From SG8-30 sp963695155 (lineage in GTDB: Bacteria > Pseudomonadota > Gammaproteobacteria > Steroidobacterales > Steroidobacteraceae): a stretch of DNA of 64,000 nt. Positions within the stretch are counted from its first letter, which is position 1, and the number at the start of each line of letters is the position of its first letter. Location: assembly GCA_963695155.1 (NCBI GenBank), contig CAVOGD010000003.1, positions 413,305-477,304 of the forward strand. The letters are read 5' to 3'. The notes under the pieces are model-generated. The model was not told the DNA's origin. It searched no databases and saw only the letters and a list, made by a program, of their open reading frames with translations. Below, piece after piece: positions 8,801 to 18,124 of this stretch. A program made the translations under genes and the position numbers.

Positions 8801-9201
8801 TCGGGTCCGGTCTCGCCCTCGCCCTCACCCTCGCCCTCGTGCCGGCGCTCATCCTCGGCGACCGCGCTGGAAATCAGCGACGACAGATGCGCGCCGCGCT
8901 CAACCGCCTCATCGATCCGGAAGTCGAGCTGCGGCGTCACGCGCAGGCGCAGCACCTTGCGCAGCTCGTGCCGCAGGTAGCCGGCCGCGTGACGCAGCGC
9001 ATCCTGTGCAGCCGTCGCGTCGCCGAGTCCCGCGAACGGGGTGAAGAACACGCGGGCGTGCGACAGGTCCTTCGACAGTTCGACCGCGGTGATCGTGACC
9101 AGTCCGACCCGCGGGTCCTTGACCTCGCGCCGCACCAGGTCCGCGAGCAGGCGCTTGAGCTGCTCCTCGACCCGGCGCGCGCGTGCGAATTCCTTCGGCA
9201 T
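8797..9201 (-). CDS. rbfA: Ribosome-binding factor A
   Basis: Small KH-like factor for 30S maturation and cold adaptation. The 134 residues include ARRVEEQLKRLLADLVRREV at the N-terminus, then DPRVGLVTITAVELSKDLSHARVFFT and the helix-strand core ending LDFRIDEAVERG. The C-terminus is a Gly-Glu repeat (EGEGEGEGE) encoded by a short tandem hexamer-like DNA repeat near 8812-8840. That repeat could be prone to slippage. It lies between infB and truB and overlaps truB by 4 bases. Confidence 0.95.
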   Translation of the reverse strand: MPKEFARARRVEEQLKRLLADLVRREVKDPRVGLVTITAVELSKDLSHARVFFTPFAGLGDATAAQDALRHAAGYLRHELRKVLRLRVTPQLDFRIDEAVERGAHLSSLISSAVAEDERRHEGEGEGEGETGPE

Positions 9202-9204
9202 CCC

Positions 9205-11700
9205 TTACAGCGTCCGGGCAACCTCGACCCGGTTGAAGCACTCGATCTGGTCGCCGGCCCTGATGTCGTTGTAGCCCTTGACGCCGATGCCGCACTCGGT
9301 GCCGGAGCGCACCTCGTTGGCATCGTCCTTGAAGCGCTTCAGCGACTCCAGCTCGCCCTGGAAGATCACGACGTTGTCGCGCAGCACCCGGATCGGCTCG
9401 TTGCGCCGCACGTGGCCCTCCACGACCAGGCAGCCCGCCACCGTGCCGAACTTGCTCGAGCGGAACACCTCGCGCACCTCGGCGAGGCCGAGGATCTGTT
9501 CCTTGACCTCCGGCGCCAGCATGCCCGTCATGGCCGTGCGGACGTCGTCGATGGCCTCGTAGATCACGCTGTAGTAGCGGATCTCGACCGCATGCTCCTT
9601 GAGCGCCGCGCGGGCCGCCGCATCGGCACGCACGTCGAAGCCGATGATCTGCGCCCGCGACGCCGCCGCCAGCATGACGTCGGATTCGGTGATCCCGCCC
9701 ACGCCGCTGGCGATGACCTTGACGGTGATCTCGTCGGTGCCCAGCTTGGTGAGCGCGTCGCTGAGCGCCTCGGCCGAACCCTGCACGTCCGCCTTCACCA
9801 GCAGCTGGATGCTCTGGCGGCCCTCCTCGCCCATCTGCAGGAAGACGTCCTCCGACTTCTGGCCAGCCTGCTTGGCAAGCCGCACGTCGCGCAGCTTCGC
9901 CTGGCGCTGCTGGGCCACGTCGCGAGCGGTACGCTCGTCGGCGACGACCAGCAATTCGTCACCCGCATTCGGCGGAGCCGGCAGGCCGAGCACCTGCGCC
10001 GGCAGCGAGGGCCCGACCGACTTCACCGGCGCGCCGGTCTCGTCGAACAGCGCGCGGATGCGGCCGAACTGCTCGCCCGCCAGGATCGTGTCGCCGACCT
10101 TCAGCGTGCCGCGCTGCACCAGCACGGTGGCCACCGGGCCACGGCCCTTCTCGATGCTGGCCTCGAGCACGACGCCGGCGGCGCTGCCTTCCGTGGGCGC
10201 CTTCAGTTCCAGGACATCGGCCTGCAGGAGGATCGATTCGAGCAACCGGTCCACGCCGTCGCCGGTCTTCGCCGACACGTTGACGAAGATGGAGTCGCCG
10301 CCCCAGTCGTCCGGGCTGACGCCCTCGGCAGCCAGCCCGGTGCGCACGCGGTCCGGGTCCGCATTGGCCTTGTCGATCTTGTTGACCGCCACCAGCAACG
10401 GCACCCCGGCGGCACGCGCGTGCTGGATCGCTTCCTTGGTCTGCGGCATCACGCCGTCGTCCGCGGCCACGACCAGCACCACGATGTCGGTGACCTGCGC
10501 GCCGCGTGCCCGCATGGCCGTGAATGCCGCGTGGCCCGGCGTGTCCAGGAAGGTCACCACGCCACGCTCGGTCTCGACGTGGTAGGCGCCGATGTGCTGG
10601 GTGATGCCCCCGGCCTCGCCCGCGGCGACCTTGGTGCGGCGGATGAAGTCCAGCAGCGAGGTCTTGCCGTGGTCCACGTGACCCATGATGGTCACGACCG
10701 GCGGCCGCGGCAGTTCCTCGCCGGCCGTCTCCAGGCTCTCGACCAGCCTGGCTTCGAGCTGGTCCGTCTGCTGCACGGTCGCGCTGTGGCCCATCTCCTC
10801 GACCACCAGCAACGCGGTGTCCTGGTCGATGGGCTGGTTGATGGTCGCCATCACGCCCATGTTCATCATGGTCTTGATGACTTCGGTGGCCTTGACCGCC
10901 ATCTTCTGCGCCAGCTCGGCAACCGTGATCGTCTCGCCGATGCTGAACTCGCGCTTGACCGGCTGCGTGGGCAGCTGGAATTCCTGGCGCTGGTCGGATT
11001 GCACCGTCGCGCGCCGGCCGGATGTCGCGCGCGTGCGGCCGCGGCGGTGCTTGGCGGACAGGCCGCCCGACACGTGCAGTTCCTCACGCCCGTAGCGCGT
11101 CGGCTTGGCGTCCGCCTTGCGTGCCTTCTGCGCCTTCGCTTCGCGCTCGCGGCGCTCGCGCTCGGCCTGCTCGCGGGCCTTCTGTTCGGCATCGCGGCGC
11201 GCCTGCTCCTCGGCCAGCACGCGGCGCCGCTCCTCCTCCTCGGCGGTGCGGCGGTCTTCCTCGCCGCGGCGCTGGCGCTCGCGCGCCTCGGCCTCGTCGC
11301 GCTGGGCCTCGTCGACCGCGCGGCGCGCCGCCTCCTCGGCCTCACGCTGCCGGTCCAGTTCCTCCTGCGCGACCCGCGCCTGCTCCTCGAGCACGTCGCG
11401 CTTGATGTAGGTGCGCCGCCCGCGCACCTCGACCTGCACCGTGCGCGCCTTGCCCAGCGCGGCGGAGACCTTGATCTCCGACTGCGCGCGGCGCTTGAGC
11501 GTGATCTTGCGCGGCGCCGCCGCCGCCTCTTCCTTGCCGTGCGCCTTGCGCAGGTGCGTCAGCAGCTCTAGCTTCGCGTCCTCGCTGATCATCGCGTCCG
11601 GGCCGGAGATGGCAATGCCGGCCTCCGCGAGCTGAACCAGCAGCTTGTCGACCGGGACCTTCAGGACCTCGGCAAACTGTGTGACCGTGACCTCAGCCAT
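9205..11700 (-). CDS. infB: Translation initiation factor IF-2
   Basis: GTPase that places initiator tRNA on the 30S subunit. The 831-residue length is normal. There is an IF2 N-terminal domain (about residues 1-55), then a long highly charged Glu/Arg/Ala region (about 100-200). A second IF2_N domain (FSIGETITVAELAQKMAVKA) precedes the G domain. The G domain has GHVDHGKT at about residues 340-347, DTPGHAAF and NKID. Beta-barrel and C-terminal initiator-tRNA-binding domains follow, ending IECFNRVEVARTL. It lies 23 bases downstream of nusA. Confidence 0.98.
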   Translation of the reverse strand: MAEVTVTQFAEVLKVPVDKLLVQLAEAGIAISGPDAMISEDAKLELLTHLRKAHGKEEAAAAPRKITLKRRAQSEIKVSAALGKARTVQVEVRGRRTYIKRDVLEEQARVAQEELDRQREAEEAARRAVDEAQRDEAEARERQRRGEEDRRTAEEEERRRVLAEEQARRDAEQKAREQAERERREREAKAQKARKADAKPTRYGREELHVSGGLSAKHRRGRTRATSGRRATVQSDQRQEFQLPTQPVKREFSIGETITVAELAQKMAVKATEVIKTMMNMGVMATINQPIDQDTALLVVEEMGHSATVQQTDQLEARLVESLETAGEELPRPPVVTIMGHVDHGKTSLLDFIRRTKVAAGEAGGITQHIGAYHVETERGVVTFLDTPGHAAFTAMRARGAQVTDIVVLVVAADDGVMPQTKEAIQHARAAGVPLLVAVNKIDKANADPDRVRTGLAAEGVSPDDWGGDSIFVNVSAKTGDGVDRLLESILLQADVLELKAPTEGSAAGVVLEASIEKGRGPVATVLVQRGTLKVGDTILAGEQFGRIRALFDETGAPVKSVGPSLPAQVLGLPAPPNAGDELLVVADERTARDVAQQRQAKLRDVRLAKQAGQKSEDVFLQMGEEGRQSIQLLVKADVQGSAEALSDALTKLGTDEITVKVIASGVGGITESDVMLAAASRAQIIGFDVRADAAARAALKEHAVEIRYYSVIYEAIDDVRTAMTGMLAPEVKEQILGLAEVREVFRSSKFGTVAGCLVVEGHVRRNEPIRVLRDNVVIFQGELESLKRFKDDANEVRSGTECGIGVKGYNDIRAGDQIECFNRVEVARTL

Positions 11701-11723
11701 GCTTGTAAATCCTGTGTCCTGCC

Positions 11724-13226
11724 TCAGGCCTGTTCCGCTTCTTCGAACCAGTGGGCGCGCGCTGCCATGATCAGCTTGCCCGCGCGCTCCGGGTCGAGGC
11801 CCGGCACGCCCTCCAGCTCGTCGAGCGACTGTTCCGCGAGGTCGTCGCGGGTGCGCACGCCGCGGGCCGCCAGCTCGTACGCCAGCTCCTTGTCCATGCC
11901 CTCGAGCTCCAGCAGGTCGTCCGCCGGACCCGCCTGCTCGACCTTTTCCTCGCTGGCGATCGCCAGCGTCAGCAGCATGTCACGCGCCCGGCTGCGCAGT
12001 TCCTCGACGATCTGCTCGTCGAACTCCTCGATCCCGACCAGCTCGGTGGTCGGCACGTAGGCAATCTCCTCGATCGACGAAAAGCCTTCCTGCACCAGGA
12101 TCGTGGCGACGTCCTCATCCACGTCCAGTTGCTTCATGAACAGCTCGCGCAATTCCAGCTGCTCGCTCTCGCTCTTCTCGACGGCGGCGTGCTCCGACAT
12201 CACGTTCAGGCGCCAGCCGGTCAGCTCGCTGGCCAGCCGCACGTTCTGCCCGCCCCGGCCGATGGCCTGCGACAGCCGGTCCTCGGGCACCGCGACGTCC
12301 ATGGAATGCGCGTCCTCGTCCACCACGATCGAGCTGACCTCGGCGGGCTGCATCGCGTTGATGACGAACTGGGCCGGGTTGTCCACCCACGGGATGATGT
12401 CCACGCGCTCACCGGCGATCTCGTTCGAGACCGCCTGCACGCGCGAACCGCGCATGCCCACGCAGGCGCCCACCGGGTCGATGCGCGGCTCGAGGCTGCG
12501 CACCGCGATCTTGGCCCTGATGCCCGGGTCGCGGGCGGCGCCCAGGATCAGGATCAGCCCCTGGCCGACCTCGGGCACCTCGATCTTGAACAGCTCGATC
12601 AGGAACTCGGGCGCGGTCCGCGACAGGAACAACTGCGGGCCGCGCGTCTCGGAGCGCACCTCGCGCAACAGCGCCTTGATGCGGTCCTGCGTGCGCACGA
12701 TTTCGCGCGGCACCATGTGCTCGCGCGGCACGAAGCCCTCCGCGCTGCCGCCCAGGTCCACGTACACGCCGTTGCGATCGACCCGCTTGACCGTGCCGGA
12801 GACCAGCGTCATGACGCGGTCCTTGTACTCCTCGACGACCTGCGCGCGTTCCGCCTCGCGCACCTTCTGCACGATGACCTGCTTGGCGGTCTGCGCCGCG
12901 ATGCGGCCGAAAACCACCGACTCCATGGGCACCTCGACGAAGCCGTCCACCTCGGCACTGGCATCGACGTCCCGCGCGTCGTCGAGCCTGAGCTCGCGCT
13001 CCGGCACCTCCAGTTCGGACGAATCGTCGGCGAACACCTTCCAGCGCCGGAACGTCTCGTAGGCGCCGGTCTTGCGGTCGATGGCGACCCGCACTTCGAT
13101 GTCCTCGCCGTGCTTGCGGCGGGTGGCCGAGGCGAGCGCCGCCTCGAGCGCGTCGAAGATGATCTCGCGCGCGACACCCTTCTCGTTGGAGACTGCCTCG
13201 ACGACTTCAAGAATCTGCCTGTTCAT
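11724..13226 (-). CDS. nusA: Transcription termination/antitermination protein NusA
   Basis: RNA polymerase-associated elongation factor controlling pausing, termination and antitermination. The 500 residues match the gammaproteobacterial length. There is an N-terminal RNAP-binding domain (MNRQILEVVEAVSNEKGV), then an S1 domain (VSGTVKRVDRNGVYVDLGG). Two KH domains follow (GACVGMRGSRVQAVSNE; AIGRGGQNVRLASELTG), then the acidic C-terminal repeats found in gamma/betaproteobacteria (VGIEEFDEQIVEELRSRA, LDELEGVPGLDPERA). It lies between rimP and infB. Confidence 0.98.
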   Translation of the reverse strand: MNRQILEVVEAVSNEKGVAREIIFDALEAALASATRRKHGEDIEVRVAIDRKTGAYETFRRWKVFADDSSELEVPERELRLDDARDVDASAEVDGFVEVPMESVVFGRIAAQTAKQVIVQKVREAERAQVVEEYKDRVMTLVSGTVKRVDRNGVYVDLGGSAEGFVPREHMVPREIVRTQDRIKALLREVRSETRGPQLFLSRTAPEFLIELFKIEVPEVGQGLILILGAARDPGIRAKIAVRSLEPRIDPVGACVGMRGSRVQAVSNEIAGERVDIIPWVDNPAQFVINAMQPAEVSSIVVDEDAHSMDVAVPEDRLSQAIGRGGQNVRLASELTGWRLNVMSEHAAVEKSESEQLELRELFMKQLDVDEDVATILVQEGFSSIEEIAYVPTTELVGIEEFDEQIVEELRSRARDMLLTLAIASEEKVEQAGPADDLLELEGMDKELAYELAARGVRTRDDLAEQSLDELEGVPGLDPERAGKLIMAARAHWFEEAEQA

Positions 13227-13255
13227 GCCCCGTTATCCCGTCCTGTGCGATGGCT

Positions 13256-13702
13256 TCATGCCACCAGGCGTGCCTTGTGTATCCGGTCCAGCGGCAGGCG
13301 CCACTCGCGCCCGTCCACTTCAACCACCAGTTCCTCGCCCTGCAGCCCGACCAGCCGGCCGCGAAAGCGCTTACGGCCCTCGACGGCGGCGGCCAGTTCG
13401 ACGCGCGCCTCGCTGCCGAGAAAGCGCTCGAAGTGCGCCCGCGTCCGCAGCGGCCTGTCGAACCCCGGCGACGACACCTCGAGGTCGTAGGCCCGCCCGA
13501 TCGGGTCCGCCGCGTCGAGCTTCGCCCCCACCACCCGGCTGGCCTGCGCGCAGTCGTCGACCGTCACCGGCCCTCCGTCCAGGCGGTCGATGAAGATCCG
13601 CAGCAGCGCCCGGCCCGACGCCGGGCTGAACTCGAGGTCCACGACCTCGTAGCCCGCCTCGCCGGCCGCCGGCTCCAACAGCCGCAGCAACTTTGCCTTC
13701 AT
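13256..13702 (-). CDS. rimP: Ribosome maturation factor RimP
   Basis: Needed for 30S maturation; first gene of the rimP-nusA-infB operon. The 148-residue protein has the RimP core: EAGYEVVDLEFSP, LRIFIDRLDGG, TVDDCAQASRVV and the signature YDLEVSSPGFDRPLR. I start it at the ATG at 13702 (MKAKLLRLLEPA), which gives the family length and has a GGAGG just upstream. A longer in-frame start at 13774 would place a hairpin terminator inside the gene. Confidence 0.95.
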   Translation of the reverse strand: MKAKLLRLLEPAAGEAGYEVVDLEFSPASGRALLRIFIDRLDGGPVTVDDCAQASRVVGAKLDAADPIGRAYDLEVSSPGFDRPLRTRAHFERFLGSEARVELAAAVEGRKRFRGRLVGLQGEELVVEVDGREWRLPLDRIHKARLVA

Positions 13703-13738
13703 CGCCCTCCGGTCGGTCCCGTCGCCCGCCGCAGCCAT

Positions 13739-13763
13739 AAAAAATGGGCCAAGGGCCCATTTC
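13739..13763 (-). terminator. Hairpin just upstream of rimP
   Basis: ATGGGCC / GGGCCCAT inverted repeat (about 13744-13761) with a short loop. A run of six A on the left becomes a T-run on the minus strand. It lies between the upstream region and the rimP start, so it may terminate or attenuate leader transcription of the rimP operon. Confidence 0.55.
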
Positions 13764-13844
13764 TCGTTCTTCACGGCGGCCGGGGACCCGCCTAGCGGTC
13801 AACACCCCTGCCACCGCCGGGAGCCAGCCAGGCGCCCCAGCGGA

Positions 13845-13875
13845 AACAAAAAGGCCCCGCGAGGGGGCCTTCTTT
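13845..13875. terminator. Bidirectional hairpin terminator
   Basis: AAGGCCCC (13851-13858) pairs with GGGGCCTT (13864-13871). It is flanked by an A-run on the left and CTTTC on the right, so it is strong in both directions. It separates the rimP operon from the small zinc-ribbon gene upstream. Confidence 0.75.
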
Positions 13876-14052
13876 CGAAACCCTGGTCGGGGGACCGCCG
13901 CCGGGCCTCGCTGCTCCGGACCGTGGCCACATCCTGCCCCGACCGCGCGGGACTATACAGCAACAGCCCCCGCTGCCTCAATGGCTTGGACCCGCCGGCC
14001 GACCCGCCGGCGACCCCACGCGACCGGCGGGCGACGGGCCCCTCGGTGCCGT

Positions 14053-14331
14053 TCAGGCATCCGGCCGGGCCGCGTAATGGGCAAAAGTCGCCCGGGCGGC
14101 CGGGCCTTGCCAGCGCCGCGGCGGCCGCAGCTGTTTCTCGCCGGGAGTGCCGCACAGCCGGCAACGCGGCCGGAAGTCGCTCAGGCGCCGCTCCGCCAGC
14201 GCGCCATGCGCCAGCCGCGGCAGGTCCAGCGCCACCCAGCGCCTGCAGCGCGGGCAGTAGCACTCGAGCTGGTAGCCATGCCTGGACAGGTCGCCCAGCG
14301 TGGCAAGTCGAATCGGGTGAATCCTGGCCAT
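14053..14331 (-). CDS. Small zinc-ribbon protein of unknown function
   Basis: A 92-residue protein, start MARIHPIRLATLGDL at 14331. It has two cysteine pairs, CYCPRC (about residues 24-29) and CRLC (about 61-64), spaced as in a zinc ribbon. The rest is rich in Arg and aromatic residues. I do not recognise a named family; similar small basic zinc-ribbon proteins are common as hypotheticals in proteobacteria. It lies 46 bases beyond the end of the triheme cytochrome gene, on the same strand, and could be cotranscribed with it. Confidence 0.6.
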   Translation of the reverse strand: MARIHPIRLATLGDLSRHGYQLECYCPRCRRWVALDLPRLAHGALAERRLSDFRPRCRLCGTPGEKQLRPPRRWQGPAARATFAHYAARPDA

Positions 14332-14377
14332 GCGCGCAGAGTGCGCGCACGGGTGGCTCAGGGCGTGACCCCGCCGG

Positions 14378-14806
14378 CTACCAGTTCTTCGGGCCCTTCT
14401 TGACCGTGACGGCACCGGTCCCCGTGGCCATCGCGTGGCAATGCAGGCAATACCCGCCGTACTTCGCGATGAAGTCACTCGAACTGCCGGACGCGTAGTG
14501 CATGCTGTGCGCGATCATGGACAGGGACTGCAGCCCCGATGTCTCGGTGTGGCAGCTCTTGCAGTCTTCCGGCACGACCGCGATCTTGTCGCCCATGTCG
14601 CGGTGCTGCAGCGCCGCCAGCCGCACCTTCAGGCTGCTAGCGCCCTTGTGGCAGGACACGCAGCCGTTCGGCATCGTGTCCGGGCCGCTGATCCCAGGCA
14701 GGCTGCGCACGTCGGGGTCGGCCGCCGACGCCGGCCCGGCCGGCACGACTCCAGCCACCAACAGGCACGCCACGATCGCCGTCATTCGCCCCGGCATTGC
14801 GGCCAT
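14378..14806 (-). CDS. Periplasmic triheme c-type cytochrome
   Basis: A 142-residue exported protein with an N-terminal signal peptide (MTAIVACLLVAGVVPAG...ASA, cut near residue 28). It has three covalent haem-binding motifs: CVSCH, CKSCH and CLHCH. Extra histidines (QHRDMGDK, MIAHSMHYA) could be axial ligands. The start at 14806 has GGAGG 5 bases upstream. It is probably a small electron-transfer protein of the periplasm. No dedicated redox partner lies beside it; the nearest redox system is the hydrogenase 46 kb away, and no link is implied. Confidence 0.85.
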   Translation of the reverse strand: MAAMPGRMTAIVACLLVAGVVPAGPASAADPDVRSLPGISGPDTMPNGCVSCHKGASSLKVRLAALQHRDMGDKIAVVPEDCKSCHTETSGLQSLSMIAHSMHYASGSSSDFIAKYGGYCLHCHAMATGTGAVTVKKGPKNW

Positions 14807-14960
14807 GGCACCCTCCTACTCCCGTCCGGCCATGCACGCCCGCGGGTTGCGGCGGCGCCGCCGTCCGGCGGCCCATTGATAGCAGAGTTATTGGCCGGCT
14901 CCATCGCGGAAAGGCCCGATACTCCGCGTGCGGCGTGCTGCGATGCACCACGAATACGGG

Positions 14961-14989
14961 TTTACACGTATACGCGACTCCCCTATCGT
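14961..14989 (+). promoter_or_regulatory. Probable sigma-70 promoter for the exported protein at 15036
   Basis: TTTACA (14961-14966) and TATCGT (14984-14989) are separated by 17 bases. The -10 lies about 46 bases before the start codon. A CGTATACG palindrome sits inside the spacer. The match is partial but the spacing is ideal. Confidence 0.45.
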
Positions 14990-15035
14990 GTCGGTACGGG
15001 CCGCCGGTCCGTTCAATTCACCAAGGGGGAATTCA

Positions 15036-15488
15036 ATGCGAACAGCCATCGCCACGCTCGTGGCCGCTTCGACCGTTGCCTTTTCGGCCTCGACGCCGGC
15101 CGCGGAGATCTTCAAGGACTACGTGCCGTCGAAGGAGGTCTACAACGTCACCTTCGTCAAGGTGACGCCCAGCAAGTTCGACGACTACCTCGGCGGCCTG
15201 AGGCAGACGTGGTGGAGCAGCTGCGAGATCGGCAAGAAGATGGGCACGGTTTCCGACTGCGCGATCTACGCCAGCGAGACCGCGACCAACCGCGACTTCA
15301 ACCTGATTCTCGTGATCAAGACACCCTCCGCGGCGCTCAGCGACCCTGATGAGGCGCGCTACAACGCGTTCATGGCGGAGTGGCGCAAGCAACTGGCCGA
15401 GGACAAGCTCGACCAGATCGTCGAAGGCTACAGCGAGATGCGCAGCTTCTTCGGCGAACAGGACTTCCGCAAGATCACCTTCAAGTAA
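15036..15488 (+). CDS. Exported protein of unknown function
   Basis: A 150-residue protein with a clear signal peptide (MRTAIATLVAASTVAFSAST, cleavage near AAE). The mature part begins EIFKDYVPSKEVYNVTFVKV. It contains two Cys (SSCEIGKK and VSDCAIYA) that could form a disulfide, and a Trp pair (TWWSS). The start at 15036 is chosen because AGGGGGA lies 6 bases upstream and the signal peptide then begins properly. No family recognised. A promoter-like element lies upstream, and the DUF2891 gene converges on it. Confidence 0.7.
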   Translation: MRTAIATLVAASTVAFSASTPAAEIFKDYVPSKEVYNVTFVKVTPSKFDDYLGGLRQTWWSSCEIGKKMGTVSDCAIYASETATNRDFNLILVIKTPSAALSDPDEARYNAFMAEWRKQLAEDKLDQIVEGYSEMRSFFGEQDFRKITFK

Positions 15489-15539
15489 CCGCAGTGCGGC
15501 GGCCTGCGGGACGTCCTGTCCCGCAGGCCCGCGCCGGCC

Positions 15540-16667
15540 TCAGCGCCCGCTCGCCGTGACCAGGTAGACGGCGAACGTCCCCAGCCAGTGCCCTCCCTCA
15601 TAGTGCTCGCCGGTCACGGCCGGCAGTGCCGCGGCCGCATGTTCATCGGCCGCCTTCAGGATCGAGGCGCGGCGCGCGTCGTCCGCCGGCAGGCCCGCCG
15701 CGATGCCCCGCAGCATCCACGCACGGCTCAGGTTCAGCCCGTCCAGGTGCGCCAGCTTCGGGTCGGCCCGGTCGCTCACGACCGCGGGCGCGAGCCACGG
15801 CAGGTCGGGATCGCGCGGGATGCCCGGCAGGAACCCGGCCAGCCAGCTGGCGAACGCGGCCGCCGGCAGCACGCGCCGCATCAGGTCGCCCTCGGCGATG
15901 CACGGCGACAGGAAATCCTGGCCGGATGGCTCATAGCCCAGCGGGCAATCGCGGTCCACGAGGTGGAATTCCCTCGACTTCGCGTCCACCAGCGCACGCA
16001 TCGCCTCATTGCCCGCCAGCACGGCCCAATCGCGGATCAGGCCGAAGGCGAACGCCGTCTGCGAGTGCTCGCCGGCGCGGATCGGGTAGTTGAGCTTCGG
16101 CAGCCACTCGGCAATGCGCAGCGCCGCTTCCTGCTCCAGCGGCGCCAGCGCGGCCGCCCAGCGCCGCGCGTCCGGGTCGTCCCACTCGCGCAATTCGGCG
16201 CTCAGCTGCAGCAGCCAGGCGAGTCCGTAGGGCCGCTCGAATGAAATGCGCCCCGCACCCTTGAGGTAGGCCACTTCCCCCTCGATGTTCACGGCGGTCA
16301 GGCTGCGCTCGAGCGCCGCGCGCGCGGCGGCGGCCACCTCCGCGCCGGGGAACCGGTGCGCGATGCGCGCCAGCAGCCAGTGCCCGTGCACGGACGAGTG
16401 CCAGTCGTAGCAACCATAGAAGGCGGGCGTCAGTTCGCGCGGCGGGCGCACATCCGGGTCGCCGCTGAGGACGTGCGCGATCTTGTTCGGGTACTCCTGG
16501 TGCACGCAATCCAGTGCCAGCCGGGCGAACCGGGTCGCGGCGCCGGCATCCATGCCGGCCGCGGCGCCGTCACGGGGATCGGCGGCGGCCGGCCCCGCGA
16601 GCATCAACCCTGCAACGGCCAGCAGTGTCAGCGCGACCGGCAGGCGGCGGGTCGACTTAGGGTCCAT
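15540..16667 (-). CDS. DUF2891 family exported protein
   Basis: 375 residues with an N-terminal signal peptide (LPVALTLLAVAGLMLAGPAAA). The mature protein has the family-typical stretch YGCYDWHSSVHGHWLLAR (about residues 83-100). It is all-helical in character, like an alpha/alpha toroid, with conserved Trp/His that could form an active site. The family has no assigned biochemical function that I know of. It follows the DUF819 gene on the same strand after a gap of about 97 bases and may be cotranscribed. Family call from motif recognition. Confidence 0.8.
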   Translation of the reverse strand: MDPKSTRRLPVALTLLAVAGLMLAGPAAADPRDGAAAGMDAGAATRFARLALDCVHQEYPNKIAHVLSGDPDVRPPRELTPAFYGCYDWHSSVHGHWLLARIAHRFPGAEVAAAARAALERSLTAVNIEGEVAYLKGAGRISFERPYGLAWLLQLSAELREWDDPDARRWAAALAPLEQEAALRIAEWLPKLNYPIRAGEHSQTAFAFGLIRDWAVLAGNEAMRALVDAKSREFHLVDRDCPLGYEPSGQDFLSPCIAEGDLMRRVLPAAAFASWLAGFLPGIPRDPDLPWLAPAVVSDRADPKLAHLDGLNLSRAWMLRGIAAGLPADDARRASILKAADEHAAAALPAVTGEHYEGGHWLGTFAVYLVTASGR

Positions 16668-16763
16668 GGGGTGCGGACTCCTTGGTACTGGTTCGGCGGC
16701 CTGGTTCCGTGCCGCCCGATGCTGCCACCTCGAATGGCGGCGTACAAGACGGCGCCGTGACCG

Positions 16764-17954
16764 TCAGGCCCCGGCCACGTACTTGAGCAGCGCCATGCAG
16801 GCGAGGCCGGCATAGGTGCCGAGCACGTAGCCCGCCACGGCCAGCAACACGCCCACCGGCGCCAGGCTGGGATGAAAGGCGGACGCCACCACCGGCGCGC
16901 TGGCCGCACCGCCGATGTTGGCCTGCGAGCCGACGGCGACGAAGAACACCGGCGCGCGGATCAGCTTGGCGACCAGCAGCAGCACTGCGACGTGGAACAG
17001 CATCCACACGGCGCCGACCGCGACCAGCACCGGCGCCTCCCGCATCTGCGTGAAGTCCGCATGGGCGCCGATGCTCGCCACCAGCACGTAAAGCATCAGG
17101 GAACCGATCTTCGACGCCCCGGCGCCCTCGAGCTTGCGGGCCGGCGAGAACGACAGGCCGACCGCCAGCAGCGTGACGACGATGAACTTCCACACCGTGG
17201 CGGAAAAGAACGGCACGATCGCGCCCAGTTGCCGGCCCGCCAGGGTCGCCAGCCACATGCCGAGGAAGCCGATCGCCACGATCAGGATCAGGTCGTCGAG
17301 CGCGGGCGGCCTCGTGTTCCTCGCCTCGAACTCCGTCACGCGCCGCTTGAGGTCGTCGATCGCCGTCGTGTCGGCGCCGGTCCAGCGGTCGATCTTCGCG
17401 GCACGCCCGGCGGCGAACAGCAGCACGCCCATCCACACGTTGGCGACCGCGACGTCCACGATCACCATCATTCCGAACATCGTGTCGGAGGTCCCGGCCA
17501 TCTGCGCCAGCGCGACCATGTTGGCGCCGCCGCCTATCCAGCTGCCGCTCAGCGCCGTCATGCCCTGCCAGGCGTCCGGCGGCGCCACGTTCTGGAACAG
17601 GAACAACGCGATCGGCGCGCCGATCACCACGCCCGCCGTGCCGGCCAGCAGCATGATCAGCGCCTTGGGGCCGAGCTTGACGATGCCCGGAACGTCGAGC
17701 GCGAGGATCAGCAGCACCAGGCTGGCGGGCAGCAGGTAGTCCTTGATCCAGTCGTACAGCGGCGAGGAGTCCGGCAGGATGCCCAGCGTGGTCAGCGTGG
17801 TGGGCACGAAGTAGCAGAACACCAGCCGCGGCAGCACGGAGAACAACCGCCTGCCGGCGCCGGTCTCGCCGAACCAGAAGATGGCGGCGAGCACGGTCAG
17901 CAGTACGGCAAGGATGCCGACCGGATCGGTGACGAACGGCGAGTTGTGCGGCAC
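16764..17954 (-). CDS. DUF819 family multi-pass membrane protein (YjcL-like)
   Basis: 396 residues with about ten to eleven hydrophobic segments. Typical features are FWFGETGAGRRLFSVLPRLV near the N-terminus, SGSWIGGGANMVALAQ mid-protein, and SQANIGGAASAPVVASAF in the second half. These Gly/Asn-rich re-entrant-like motifs recall sodium-coupled transporters. The substrate is unknown. I use the GTG at 17954 (VPHNSPFVTDPVG), preceded by GGGGG about 8 bases upstream; a longer frame to 18098 has no homology-like sequence. It is divergent from the M13 peptidase gene. Confidence 0.82.
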   Translation of the reverse strand: MPHNSPFVTDPVGILAVLLTVLAAIFWFGETGAGRRLFSVLPRLVFCYFVPTTLTTLGILPDSSPLYDWIKDYLLPASLVLLILALDVPGIVKLGPKALIMLLAGTAGVVIGAPIALFLFQNVAPPDAWQGMTALSGSWIGGGANMVALAQMAGTSDTMFGMMVIVDVAVANVWMGVLLFAAGRAAKIDRWTGADTTAIDDLKRRVTEFEARNTRPPALDDLILIVAIGFLGMWLATLAGRQLGAIVPFFSATVWKFIVVTLLAVGLSFSPARKLEGAGASKIGSLMLYVLVASIGAHADFTQMREAPVLVAVGAVWMLFHVAVLLLVAKLIRAPVFFVAVGSQANIGGAASAPVVASAFHPSLAPVGVLLAVAGYVLGTYAGLACMALLKYVAGA

Positions 17955-18124
17955 GGTGGTTGCCCCCGGTGGATGGCGCTGGTCGTCCCATGTACACGAT
18001 GCCGGCACCCGCGTCCACGCAGGCCCGCGTGCTGCGGCGCTGCCGTTGACCGCGGACACGCAGCCGTACGGGCCGTCCTGGTCTAGAATTGTCGCCATTC
18101 ATGGCACGGGAAAGGAGACGCCGC

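Larger units (their letters stand above)
13703..14052. other. Intergenic region upstream of rimP
   Basis: About 350 bases with no supported gene. It contains two strong hairpins (13739-13763 and 13845-13875) that insulate the rimP operon from the gene upstream. I looked for the tRNA genes that often precede rimP in gammaproteobacteria and saw none on either strand. Confidence 0.6.

Noticed and set aside
13703..14052. tRNA genes upstream of rimP
   Set aside because: The order is common in gammaproteobacteria, but neither strand shows a cloverleaf here.
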